In this document: positions 48,832 through 57,670 of the stretch, piece by piece
Position numbering within the stretch: position 1 is the stretch's first letter
How the letters are laid out: each line of letters opens with the position of its first letter
Source: Curvibacter sp.
GTDB lineage: Bacteria; Pseudomonadota; Gammaproteobacteria; Burkholderiales; Burkholderiaceae_C
Assembly (NCBI GenBank): GCA_020621965.1
Contig: JAHRYV010000018.1
Span: 1 to 59,205, forward strand
Direction of reading: 5' to 3'
Length of the DNA: 59,205 nucleotides
Made by a program: the position numbers and the translations under genes
Notes under the pieces: model-generated
Told to the model about the DNA's origin: nothing
Databases searched by the model: none
What the model saw: the letters and a program-made list of their open reading frames with translations, nothing else

Positions 48832-50216
48832 TCAGCGGCCGCCGCTGCGGCCCCCACGACGCGGGCCACCATTGCCGCCCCCGTTACCGCCGCCGCCACC
48901 ACCGCGGCGTTCCTGCCGCTGGCGCGTGAAGCTGTCGGCACCGATGTAGCCGAAGGAGGTTTTCATCGGGTCGGGCTGGCCGTCCCCGCCGCCTTGGCGG
49001 GCGTTGCGGTCCTTGCCACGGCCCTGCTGGCCCTGGCCGCCCTGGCCCGATCCACCTCGGCGCTGGCCGCCGGCGGAGGGACCAGCCGGGCGCGGCCCCT
49101 GGCCTTGCTGACCACCGCGGCGCTTGTTGCGCCCGCCGCCAGGTTTGCCCTGGGCGGGAGCGCGCTCGCCGCCCTCACCCGCTTCGCTCGCACCACCGGG
49201 GCGCCGATCGGCCGCCCGCAGCAGGCCCCGGATGTCGCCTTCGTCCAGCTCCATCCAGGCGCCGCGCTTGAGCCCGCGCGGCAGCACCATGGCGCCGTAG
49301 CGGATGCGGATCAGGCGGCTGACGGCATGACCGACGGCCTCCAGCATGCGGCGCACCTCGCGGTTGCGGCCCTCGGAAATCGTCACGCGGTACCAGCAGT
49401 TGCTGCCTTCGCCGCCGCCCTCTTCGATCGAACCGAACTGGGCCACACCGTCGTCGAGTTGCACGCCCTCGAGCAGGCGCTTGCGCTCCTCGCTGCTGAG
49501 CGCGCCCAGCACACGCACCGCGTACTCGCGCTCCAGGCCGAAACGCGGATGCATAAGCTTGTTGGCCAGGTCGCCGGAATTGGTGAACAGCAGCAGGCCC
49601 TCGGTATTGAGGTCCAGGCGGCCGACCGACTGCCACTTGCCCTGCTGCAGCTTGGGCAGCTTGCGAAACACCGTGGGGCGGTTCTGCGGGTCGTCGTGCG
49701 TGACGACCTCGCCGACCGGCTTGTGATAGGCAATGACGCGCGGCGGCGGCGGGTCGATGCGCACCTTGATCAGCTTGCCATTGACCTTGATCTGGTCGCC
49801 GTACTGGATGCGCTGGCCGATGTGGGCCGGCTCATTGTTGACCGAGATGCGCCCCTCCATGATGAGCTGCTCCATCTCCAGGCGCGAACCCATGCCGGCC
49901 TGGGCCAGCACCTTGTGCAGCTTGGGCGTCTCGGCCTGCGGTGCCAGCACACGCTTGGCCGGCAGCTCGGCTTCGGGGGCCTCCTCGTCGGCGTCGAACT
50001 CACCGGAAACGACGGCCGCAAAGCGCTGACTGGCGTCGACGGGCAGGTCCGCGCTCTGCGGCTTGCGCCCGCCACCCGCGGGGGCACCGGCTTGGGCTGC
50101 GGCAGGTGCCGCTTCGGCCGTGGCGGCGGCATCGGCCAGCGCGTCAGAGGCTGCGGGAGCCGTCGCAGCCGGCTCGCTGTGGTCTTCGGGCGGCGTCAGG
50201 CCGGAATTCTGTTCAG

Positions 50217-50220
<4 letters not shown>
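48832..50220 (-). CDS. rluB: 23S rRNA pseudouridine synthase RluB with long Arg/Gly-rich tail
   Basis: RsuA/RluB-family enzyme (pseudouridine at position 2605 of 23S rRNA in E. coli); 462 residues. An acidic/Ala-rich leader (1-95) precedes an S4 domain ([20 protein letters not shown]) and the catalytic domain with [20 protein letters not shown] (catalytic Asp) and [20 protein letters not shown]. From about residue 345 the tail is disordered and rich in Gly, Arg and Gln, interrupted by [17 protein letters not shown] (48916-48966). The ATG overlaps the scpB stop by four bases. Confidence 0.9.
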
Positions 50221-50891
<671 letters not shown>

Positions 50892-51021
50892 GGTTTCTTC
50901 GAATCCGATCTAGATCCCGGCGATGCGGGATGAGGAGGGTTCAGTGTGAGGGTCGGCCAGCGGATCATCACGATCCCCGGCTAGGGACACCCGGAGCTCG
51001 ACCGGGGCCAGGGCACGTTCT

Positions 51022-52044
51022 TCACAGAACGTCCTGCGGGTCATTGTAGCCCAGCCCCCAGGACTGCAAGGCCTGCTGAAAATCCGGGGGCGGCGGCGCC
51101 TTGAAGACCAGTTCGCGCCCAGTCACCGGATGGGCAAAGGCCAGGCGCCAGGCATGCAGGGCCTGGCGCTGCATGCCCGCGGCCGGTACGCCGCCGTAGA
51201 GCGTGTCGGCCAGCAGCGGATGGCCGATGGAGGCGGCGTGCACGCGGATCTGGTGCGTGCGCCCCGTGTGCAGGGTGCAGCGCAGCCAGCAGCCCTGGGC
51301 GAAGTTATGCAGCAGCTCGAAGCTGGTCCTGGCCGGCTTGCCGGCGTGGCGCTGCAGGTCGACCACCGCCATGCGCAGGCGGTTGCGCGGGTCGCGCCCG
51401 ATGGCGCCTTCGACCTCGCGCCGCGCCGGGCCGCTCCAGGCCTGGTGCGCCAGCGCCAGGTACTGGCGGCTGACCGCGCGCGCGGCGATCATCTGCACCA
51501 GCGCATCCATGGTGGCGCGTGTGCGCGCCACCACCATCAGGCCGCTGGTGTCCTTGTCCAGCCGGTGCACGATGCCCGCGCGCGGCAGTTGCACCGCCCG
51601 GGCGTCGTGCGCCAGCAGGCCGTTGAGCAGGGTGCCGCGCCAGTTGCCCGGCGCCGGATGGACCACCAGGCCGGCGGGCTTGTTGAGCACCAGCAGGTGC
51701 TCGTCCTGGTGCACGATGTCCAGCGCCATCGCTTCGGGCAGGAAGGCCTGGCTTTGCGGCGTCGGCCGCAGTTCGATACGGCCCTGCTCGCCGGCGCGCA
51801 CCTTGTGCGCCGGCTTGTGCAGCACCTGCGTGCCCTGGGTCACGGCCCCGGCCTCGATCAGCTGCTGCAGGTAGCTGCGCGAGAACTCGGGCACCAGCTC
51901 GCTCAACGCGCGGTCCAGGCGCAGGCCATGCTGGGCGGTGCCGATGGTCCAGCTGCGCAGTTCGACCTCGGAGGCCTCCTCGGCCGCGTCATCGAACTCT
52001 TCGATAACAGGGGCGGAAGATATAATTGATGCTTGATGTTTCAA
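51022..52044 (-). CDS. rluD: 23S rRNA pseudouridine synthase RluD
   Basis: Makes pseudouridines 1911, 1915 and 1917 in helix 69 of 23S rRNA. The 340-residue protein has an acidic N-terminal lead, an S4 domain (RLDRALSELVPEFSRSYLQQ) and the catalytic domain with VLNKPAGLVVHPAPGN and HRLDKDTSGLMVVARTR (catalytic Asp), then LHTGRTHQIRVHAASIGHP. The start appears to be TTG at 52044; no ATG or GTG occurs before the S4 domain. This TTG shares one base with the bamD start on the other strand. Confidence 0.9.
   Translation of the reverse strand: MKHQASIISSAPVIEEFDDAAEEASEVELRSWTIGTAQHGLRLDRALSELVPEFSRSYLQQLIEAGAVTQGTQVLHKPAHKVRAGEQGRIELRPTPQSQAFLPEAMALDIVHQDEHLLVLNKPAGLVVHPAPGNWRGTLLNGLLAHDARAVQLPRAGIVHRLDKDTSGLMVVARTRATMDALVQMIAARAVSRQYLALAHQAWSGPARREVEGAIGRDPRNRLRMAVVDLQRHAGKPARTSFELLHNFAQGCWLRCTLHTGRTHQIRVHAASIGHPLLADTLYGGVPAAGMQRQALHAWRLAFAHPVTGRELVFKAPPPPDFQQALQSWGLGYNDPQDVL
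52021..52026 (+). promoter_or_regulatory. Candidate -10 element (TATAAT) for bamD
   Basis: A perfect TATAAT at 52021-52026 lies inside the first codons of the divergent rluD gene and 18 bases before the bamD ATG at 52044. The best -35 candidate is TTCGAT (52000-52005) with 15-base spacing, which is weak. Transcription from it would give a leader of only about ten bases before 52044, or about 25 before a second ATG at 52059. Confidence 0.45.
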
Positions 52045-52862
52045 TGCGATTGCCTCTGATGTCCAGCGCCAAATTATCGGTTGTCTCCGCCCTGCTCCTG
52101 GGCGCCGCCGCGCTCTTGGCCGGCTGCTCCAGCAAGCCGCTGGACCCGACCGCCAAGATGACGCCGCAGGAGATCTACGAACAGGCCAAGGAAGAGATCT
52201 ACAACATCCAGTACGCCAAGGCCGTCGAGCTGCTGGACAAGCTGGAAGGCCGCGCCGCCGGCACCCCGCTGGCGCAACAGGCCCAGCTGGAGAAGGCGCA
52301 TGTCCACTACAAGGCCGAGGAACCGGCCCAGGCCATCGCCACGCTGGACCGCTTCATGCGCCTGCATCCGGCCAGCCCGGCCATCGACTACGCGCTCTAC
52401 CTCAAGGGCCTGGTCAACTTCAATGAGAACATGGGCCTGTTCTCCTTCCTCGTGCGCCAGGATCTGGCCGAGCGCGACCAGCAGGCCGCCAAGGAGTCGT
52501 TTGCCGCCTTCCGGGAACTGGTGACACGTTTCCCCGACTCGAAGTACACGCCCGATGCGCGCGCGCGCATGATCTACATCGTGAACTCGCTGGCGAAGTA
52601 CGAGGTCCACGTGGCGCGTTACTACTACAGCCGCGGCGCCTATCTGGCTGCCATCAACCGCGCCCAGCAAGCCATTGCCGACTACCGCGATGCCCCGGCC
52701 CTGGAAGAAGCGCTGCACCTCCTGGTGCAGTGCTACGACGCCCTGCAGCTGCCCCAGCTGCGCGACGATGCCCGCCGCGTGCTGGAAAGCAGCTACCCGC
52801 AGAGCCAGTACCTCAGCCGCAACACCACGGTCAAGCAGGATCCGTGGTGGAAGCTGTGGTGA
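52044..52862 (+). CDS. bamD: Outer-membrane assembly lipoprotein BamD (ComL)
   Basis: Essential lipoprotein of the BAM complex; 272 residues. A signal peptide with lipobox (LLLGAAALLAGCSSK) is followed by five TPR-like repeats including MTPQEIYEQAKEEIYNIQYA, HPASPAIDYALYLKGLVNF and FPDSKYTPDARARMIYIVNS, typical of BamD. ATGs at 52026, 52044 and 52059 are in frame; 52044 is listed. Its end overlaps the stop of the helicase gene by 32 bases tail to tail, which is unusual for two housekeeping genes. Confidence 0.92.
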   Translation: MRLPLMSSAKLSVVSALLLGAAALLAGCSSKPLDPTAKMTPQEIYEQAKEEIYNIQYAKAVELLDKLEGRAAGTPLAQQAQLEKAHVHYKAEEPAQAIATLDRFMRLHPASPAIDYALYLKGLVNFNENMGLFSFLVRQDLAERDQQAAKESFAAFRELVTRFPDSKYTPDARARMIYIVNSLAKYEVHVARYYYSRGAYLAAINRAQQAIADYRDAPALEEALHLLVQCYDALQLPQLRDDARRVLESSYPQSQYLSRNTTVKQDPWWKLW

Positions 52863-54840
52863 AACCCTGCAGAGTCTGCACCACCTCGCCCTCGGTCTGA
52901 ATTCTGCGCATCGGCGGCAGCGCCGCCAGCAGGCGCCGGCCATAGCCCATCGCCACCAGGCGCGTGTCGCAGATCACCAGCACCCCCCGGTCGGATTCGC
53001 GCCGGATCAAACGCCCCGCCCCCTGTTTGAGCGCCACTGCCGCCTCAGGCACGTAGTAGTCGTTAAAAGCGCTGCGCCCGGCCTGCTCCAGGCGCCGGCT
53101 GCGGGCCTGCACCAGCGGATCGCCCGGCGGCGGGAACGGCAGCTTGTCGATCACCACCAGCTGCAGCGCCTCGCCCGGGATGTCCACCCCCTCCCAGAAC
53201 GAGGCCGAGGCCACCAGCACGCAGCCCGGCTGCCCGGGTTCGGCGCCCCAGCGAAAACGCTCCAGCAATTCGCGCTTGGGCAGTTGCCCCTGGCTCAACA
53301 CCTGCAGGCCGCTGGCGACCGGTAAGTCCTGGTGCAGCAGCTCCGTGATGGTGCGCAAGGCCCGCAGGCTGGTGGTCAGCACCAGCGTGCGCCCGCCCAG
53401 CAGCGGGGCCAGGCGCGCCACCAGCGCCGCAACCTCCTCGCTATGCCGAGGCTCCGCCGGCTTGGGGAAGGGACGCGGCACATAGACGGCCGCCTGCTGC
53501 GCGTAGTCGAACGGGCTGTCCACCCGCAACACCCGCGCCTCGCTCAGGCCGCAGGGTTCGGTGAACCAGCTCAGGCGCTCATCGTCGCCCAGCGTGGCCG
53601 AGGTGAAGATCCAGGCACGCGCCGACGCCTCACCCTCGCGCGGCGCCAGCAACCGGGTCTGCACCGCCTCGGCAATGTCCAGCGGCGACTCCACCAGCCG
53701 CAGCTGCTGGCTGACCTCGAGCCAGCGCACCGATTCCGGCGCGCGTTCGGCCAGAAAGAACTCGGCCAGGGCCGCCAGCGCGCGGGCGCGCTCGGCCAGG
53801 CGCAGGAAGTCCGGCCCCAGCTCGCTGACCTGCTCCAGCGCGGCGCGCGCCCCGGCGCAGGCCTGCAGCAGGCCCGCCAGCGCCGCGCTCCAGGCGGCCG
53901 CGTCGATGCGCTCGGGTGCGGCCTCGTTCCAGGCGTGCCGGCTGCCGCCGGCGGGCGCCCGGCCGGCGCACAGGCGCAGGTCGCGGGCGGCCCGCTCCAC
54001 CGCGCCGGCCAGCTGGTTCCAGTCGGCCAGGCCGCGCGCCTGCTGCAGCCCGCAGGCCAGCAGGTCGCGGCAGAAGTCCAGCACCTGGGCCGTCGACAGT
54101 TGCCGCCCCAGGAACTGCACGCCGGTCTCGTTGAGCGTGTGGGCCTCGTCGAAGACCACCGTGCGCACGCTGGGCAGCAGCTCGGCCATGCCCGACTCGC
54201 GCACCGCCAGGTCGGCGAAGAACAGGTGATGGTTGATGACCACCACGTCGGCCGCCAACGCCTCGCGCCGCGCCAGGTTCACATGGCAATCGCGAAAACG
54301 CGGGCAGTTGCTGCCCAGGCAGTTGTCGCGTGTCGAGGTCACCAGCGGGATGACCGGGGAGCGTTCGTCCAGGCCCGGCAGCTCGGCCAGATCGCCGCTG
54401 CGGGTCTGTTGCGCCCAGCGCTCCACCCGCGCCAGGGCATGCGCGGCCAGGGGTGCGGCCGCAGCGCCGTCCTGCCGGGCCAGCTCCATGCGGTGCAAGC
54501 ACAGGTAGCTGGCCCGCCCCTTGAGCAGGGCCATGCGCAGCGGCAGGCCCAGGGCCTGGACCAGGCGCGGCAGATCACGGGCGTAGAGCTGGTCCTGCAG
54601 GGTCTTGGTCGCGGTGGACAGCAAGACCCGTTCGCCGCTGAGCAGGGCCGGCACCAGGTAGGCGTAGGTCTTGCCCACGCCGGTGCCGGCCTCGGCCACC
54701 AGCACGCTGCGCTGGGCGATGGCGTCGGCCACCGCCAGCGCCATCTCGGTCTGGCCGCTGCGCGAGCGAAATTCGTCGACGGTGCGTGCCAGCACGCCCT
54801 CGGGCGCGAAGGCCGCGCGCACGGCATCAGGCAGATTCAT
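52831..54840 (-). CDS. yoaA: ATP-dependent DNA helicase, DinG/YoaA (XPD-like) family
   Basis: A 669-residue superfamily 2 helicase with an iron-sulfur domain. Walker A AEAGTGVGKTYAYLVPALL, the FeS cysteines (SYLCLHRME, then DNCLGSNCPRFRDC), VVINHHLFFAD, the DEAH box VVFDEAHTLNE, ASASFWEGVDIPGEALQLVV and QGAGRLIRRESDRGVLVICD are intact. YoaA-like helicases help repair stalled replication forks; DinG resolves R-loops. The choice between them is not certain, and the gene symbol is by best resemblance. The ATG is preceded by a YdcH-like gene overlapping by 14 bases. Confidence 0.86.
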   Translation of the reverse strand: MNLPDAVRAAFAPEGVLARTVDEFRSRSGQTEMALAVADAIAQRSVLVAEAGTGVGKTYAYLVPALLSGERVLLSTATKTLQDQLYARDLPRLVQALGLPLRMALLKGRASYLCLHRMELARQDGAAAAPLAAHALARVERWAQQTRSGDLAELPGLDERSPVIPLVTSTRDNCLGSNCPRFRDCHVNLARREALAADVVVINHHLFFADLAVRESGMAELLPSVRTVVFDEAHTLNETGVQFLGRQLSTAQVLDFCRDLLACGLQQARGLADWNQLAGAVERAARDLRLCAGRAPAGGSRHAWNEAAPERIDAAAWSAALAGLLQACAGARAALEQVSELGPDFLRLAERARALAALAEFFLAERAPESVRWLEVSQQLRLVESPLDIAEAVQTRLLAPREGEASARAWIFTSATLGDDERLSWFTEPCGLSEARVLRVDSPFDYAQQAAVYVPRPFPKPAEPRHSEEVAALVARLAPLLGGRTLVLTTSLRALRTITELLHQDLPVASGLQVLSQGQLPKRELLERFRWGAEPGQPGCVLVASASFWEGVDIPGEALQLVVIDKLPFPPPGDPLVQARSRRLEQAGRSAFNDYYVPEAAVALKQGAGRLIRRESDRGVLVICDTRLVAMGYGRRLLAALPPMRRIQTEGEVVQTLQGFTTASTTDPA

Positions 54841-55030
54841 CGGGCCTCAGTTCGTGTTCCAGAGAGCCGATTTCGTCGCGCAGGGCCAGGCGCCGTTTCT
54901 TGAGCCGGCGCATCAGCAATTCGTCGAGTTCGCCGGCCTGGCCCATGCGGTCGATCGACACGTTGAGGTCGGCGTGCGCCATGCGCAGTTCGATCAGCCG
55001 GCGCTGCGGCGAATGCAGGTTGGAGTCCAA
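54827..55030 (-). CDS. YdcH-like (DUF465) small coiled protein
   Basis: A 67-residue, fully helical protein with LHSPQRRLIELRMAHADLN, DELLMRRLKKRRLALRDEI and an acidic end, matching the DUF465/YdcH family of unknown function. The start is probably TTG at 55030, since no ATG occurs before the first conserved residue. It lies directly before the helicase gene, overlapping it, and is divergent from the PP2C gene. AT-rich stretches at 55055-55080 may hold both promoters. Confidence 0.75.
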   Translation of the reverse strand: MDSNLHSPQRRLIELRMAHADLNVSIDRMGQAGELDELLMRRLKKRRLALRDEIGSLEHELRPDESA

Positions 55031-55147
55031 GAAGTCAGGCCCGGGAGGAAATCGGTATAAAGCGAAAATACTTGTCGGCCATACTCTGGCGTCTCGCCTG
55101 ATAATACGGCTTTCGGCCCAGCTTGACGGGTCGATGTTAGGGACACT

Positions 55148-55924
55148 GTGGACCAGATAACTATGAGCAAGGGCTATCGACTTTCGGCGGCAACCGGCAT
55201 CCACAAGGGCGACCGCGACTATCAGCAGGACCAGGTAGCGGTCTTCACCCACCCGCGCCACAACGGCTGCATGCTGGCCGTCGTGGCCGACGGCATGGGC
55301 GGGCGCAGCGGCGGACGCAAGGCGTCCGACCAGGTGATGCTGACGGCCAAGCAGCTGTTCGAGCGTTACGCCCCCGAAACCGACGACGCCGCCGCGGTGC
55401 TGTCGCAGCTGGTGCAGGAGGCACACATCGTCATCAAGCTGACCGCCATCTCCTCCGAACAGGAGCCGCACAGCACGATCGCTGCCTTCATCATCAACCC
55501 GGGCGGCGACTGCCACTGGATCCACGCCGGCGACTCGCGCATCTACCACTTTCACGCCAACCGCATGGTGCGCCGCACCCTGGACCATTCCTACGTGCAG
55601 ACCCTGGTCAACCGCGGCGAGCTGACCGAGGAAGAGGCGGCGGTCCATCCGCAGTCGAACATCCTGATGGGCTGCCTGGGCACCGAAAGCGACCCGCCCG
55701 AAGAGAAGCATTTCATCCCGCAACTGCGTCCGGGCGACGTCCTCCTGGCCTGCACTGACGGGGTCTGGCACTACTTCAACAACGACGAACTGGGCTCGGT
55801 GCTCTCCAGCCTGTCGGCGCGTGAAGCCTCGGAGTTCCTGATCGACAAGGCCCGCGAGCGCGCCGGCGGTGGCGGCGACAACCTGTCGCTGATCATCGTC
55901 AAACTCGAACCCCTGGGCCGATAA
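55148..55924 (+). CDS. PP2C-family protein Ser/Thr phosphatase
   Basis: A 258-residue cytosolic phosphatase of the PPM/PP2C family. Metal-binding and catalytic motifs: GDRDYQQDQ (with the first Asp), VVADGMGGRSGGRKAS, HAGDSRIYHF, LDHSYVQTLV and CTDGVWHY, GGGDNLSLIIV. All acidic residues that bind Mg/Mn are present. A GTG start at 55148 has AGGGA five bases upstream; an ATG at 55163 without a good ribosome site is an alternative. No protein kinase gene is beside it, so its substrates are unknown. Divergent from the YdcH-like gene. Confidence 0.88.
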   Translation: MDQITMSKGYRLSAATGIHKGDRDYQQDQVAVFTHPRHNGCMLAVVADGMGGRSGGRKASDQVMLTAKQLFERYAPETDDAAAVLSQLVQEAHIVIKLTAISSEQEPHSTIAAFIINPGGDCHWIHAGDSRIYHFHANRMVRRTLDHSYVQTLVNRGELTEEEAAVHPQSNILMGCLGTESDPPEEKHFIPQLRPGDVLLACTDGVWHYFNNDELGSVLSSLSAREASEFLIDKARERAGGGGDNLSLIIVKLEPLGR

Positions 55925-55939
55925 GGGCCCGGCGCCCGT

Positions 55940-56563
55940 TCAGGGCGGCACCGGCAGCGGCCGGCTGGTGCTCGGCCCTTTTTCCGATTGTGCGCGTTCG
56001 CGCGCCTGCCGCCGTTGCTCGGCGCGGCGCTGTTTTTCCTCGTAGGCACGCTGCTGCTCCAGCCGGCGGCTGGCCGGGTCAGCGCCCTTGCCAGGCGCCC
56101 GGCTCCCGCCCGGGGCTGCGGACGCCGGCGGGGCGGGCCGGTTCTGCTGTTCGGCCTGTTTTTCCCGGGCGCGATCCAGGCGCTCCTCTTGCGCTTTCTG
56201 GGCGGCCTCGCGCTGCTCGCTCGCCTGCGGCGCGCCGCGCTCGGCGGCCCGCGCGTCCACCCGTTGCTGCTGCGCAGCCGCCGTCGCGGCGCGGCGCTCG
56301 TCGTTCAGGATGAGCTCCTGGCGGCGCAGCTCCTCCAGGCTCACGCGCCGGCGCTTGCGCACGCCGCTCAGGCAGTCGTTGACGGCAAAGCGCTGGTAGC
56401 AATCGGCCTCCTCCTTGCCGTGGCGCTCCATCGTCTGCTGGCGCTCGACGGCGATGCGGGCACGCTCGCGCGCGTCGAACTCCGGGCTGTAGGAGGTCGA
56501 CTGCTGCGCCTGGGCCGTCGCGACGGCCAGCAGACAGCTCAGCAGGATCAGGAAATACTTCAT
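55940..56563 (-). CDS. Secreted Arg/Gln/Glu-rich coiled protein of unknown function
   Basis: A 207-residue protein with a signal peptide (MKYFLILLSCLLAVATAQA) and a mature part dominated by Arg, Glu, Gln and Ala that should form long helices or coiled coils. Two Cys (ADCYQRFAVNDC, residues 55 and 64) could form a disulfide, followed by a basic VRKRRR. A Pro/Ala/Gly spacer leads to a second helical stretch (QQRAYEEKQRRAEQRRQARE) and a Pro-rich end. I do not recognise a named family. The ATG (56563) overlaps the zapE stop by four bases, so both are co-translated, but any link to division is inference. Confidence 0.7.
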   Translation of the reverse strand: MKYFLILLSCLLAVATAQAQQSTSYSPEFDARERARIAVERQQTMERHGKEEADCYQRFAVNDCLSGVRKRRRVSLEELRRQELILNDERRAATAAAQQQRVDARAAERGAPQASEQREAAQKAQEERLDRAREKQAEQQNRPAPPASAAPGGSRAPGKGADPASRRLEQQRAYEEKQRRAEQRRQARERAQSEKGPSTSRPLPVPP

Positions 56564-57660
56564 GTCAGGCGGGTATCGACCACGCGGCGCTCCTGCTCCA
56601 GGAACTCGCGTGACTGCATTTCGTTCAGGCGTGACACTGTACGCGGAAATTCGTGCACCAGGGGCCCTTCGGTGTAGAGCTGCTCCGGCGCCACCGCGGC
56701 CGACATGATGAGCTTGACGCGGCGGTCGTACAGCACGTCCACCAGCCAGGTGAAACGACGCGCCTCGGAGGCCATGCGCACCGGCATGTGCGGCACGTCG
56801 CTCAGGAACACGGTATGGAACTGGGTCGCGATTTCCAGATAGTCGTTCTGCGAGCGCGGGCCGCCGCACAGCGACTTGAAATCGAACCAGACCACACCGC
56901 CGGCCTTGCGCCGGGCCTGGATCTGGCGCGCCTCGATGTGCAGCACCGGGTCCTCGTCGTGGGACTCAGCCAGCCGATCGAAGGCCTGCGACATGGCGGC
57001 GTCCGCCTCGGGCCCCAGGGGCGTGTGGTACATCTGCACCTGCTCCATGGTGCGGCGGCGGTAATCGGTGCCGTTGTCGACGTTCACCACGTCCATCGTC
57101 TGGTTCAGCAGCGCGATGGCCGGCAGGATGCGTTCGCGATGCAGACCGTTGGGATAGAGCTCGTCCGGCCTGAAGTTGGAGGTCGCCACCAGGCCCACGC
57201 CGTTCCTGAACAGCGCCGCCAGCAGGCGGTGCAGGATCATGGCGTCGGTGATGTCGGCGACGTGGAACTCGTCGAAGCAGATCAGCTTGAACTTGTCGGC
57301 CATGCGCTCGGCCAGCGCGTCCAGCGGATTCACCGTGCCCTGCAGCTCGGCCAGTTCGCGGTGCACCTCGCGCATGAACTCGTGGAAATGTAGGCGTGTC
57401 TTGCGCTTGAGCGGCACGGCATTAAAGAAGCAGTCCATCAGGAAGCTCTTGCCGCGCCCCACCCCGCCGTACATGTAGACGCCCCGGGGGATGTCCGGGT
57501 GGTTGATCAGCTTCTTCAGCCGGTTGGAGCGCTTTTCCTTGTACTCCGACCATTCGGCCGCGCAGCGCTCCAGCGCCTGCACGGCGCGCAACTGCGCGGG
57601 GTCACTTGCGTAACCCCGCGTCTTCAGTTCGGCTTCGTAGGCGTCGCGGACGGATGCCAA
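56560..57660 (-). CDS. zapE: Cell division ATPase ZapE (AFG1-like)
   Basis: A 366-residue AAA-like P-loop ATPase that in E. coli destabilises the FtsZ ring in an ATP-dependent way. Motifs: PRGVYMYGGVGRGKSFLMD (Walker A), HFHEFMREVHREL, LICFDEFHVADITDAMILHR (Walker B), VGLVATSNFRPDELYPNGLH and, later, WFDFKSLCGGPRSQNDY. Length is normal. The start appears to be TTG at 57660, since no ATG is in frame before the conserved region. It follows lpd by ten bases and lies in the sucA-sucB-lpd operon, a common Betaproteobacterial arrangement. Confidence 0.9.
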   Translation of the reverse strand: MASVRDAYEAELKTRGYASDPAQLRAVQALERCAAEWSEYKEKRSNRLKKLINHPDIPRGVYMYGGVGRGKSFLMDCFFNAVPLKRKTRLHFHEFMREVHRELAELQGTVNPLDALAERMADKFKLICFDEFHVADITDAMILHRLLAALFRNGVGLVATSNFRPDELYPNGLHRERILPAIALLNQTMDVVNVDNGTDYRRRTMEQVQMYHTPLGPEADAAMSQAFDRLAESHDEDPVLHIEARQIQARRKAGGVVWFDFKSLCGGPRSQNDYLEIATQFHTVFLSDVPHMPVRMASEARRFTWLVDVLYDRRVKLIMSAAVAPEQLYTEGPLVHEFPRTVSRLNEMQSREFLEQERRVVDTRLT

Positions 57661-57670
57661 GCTGCGGACT

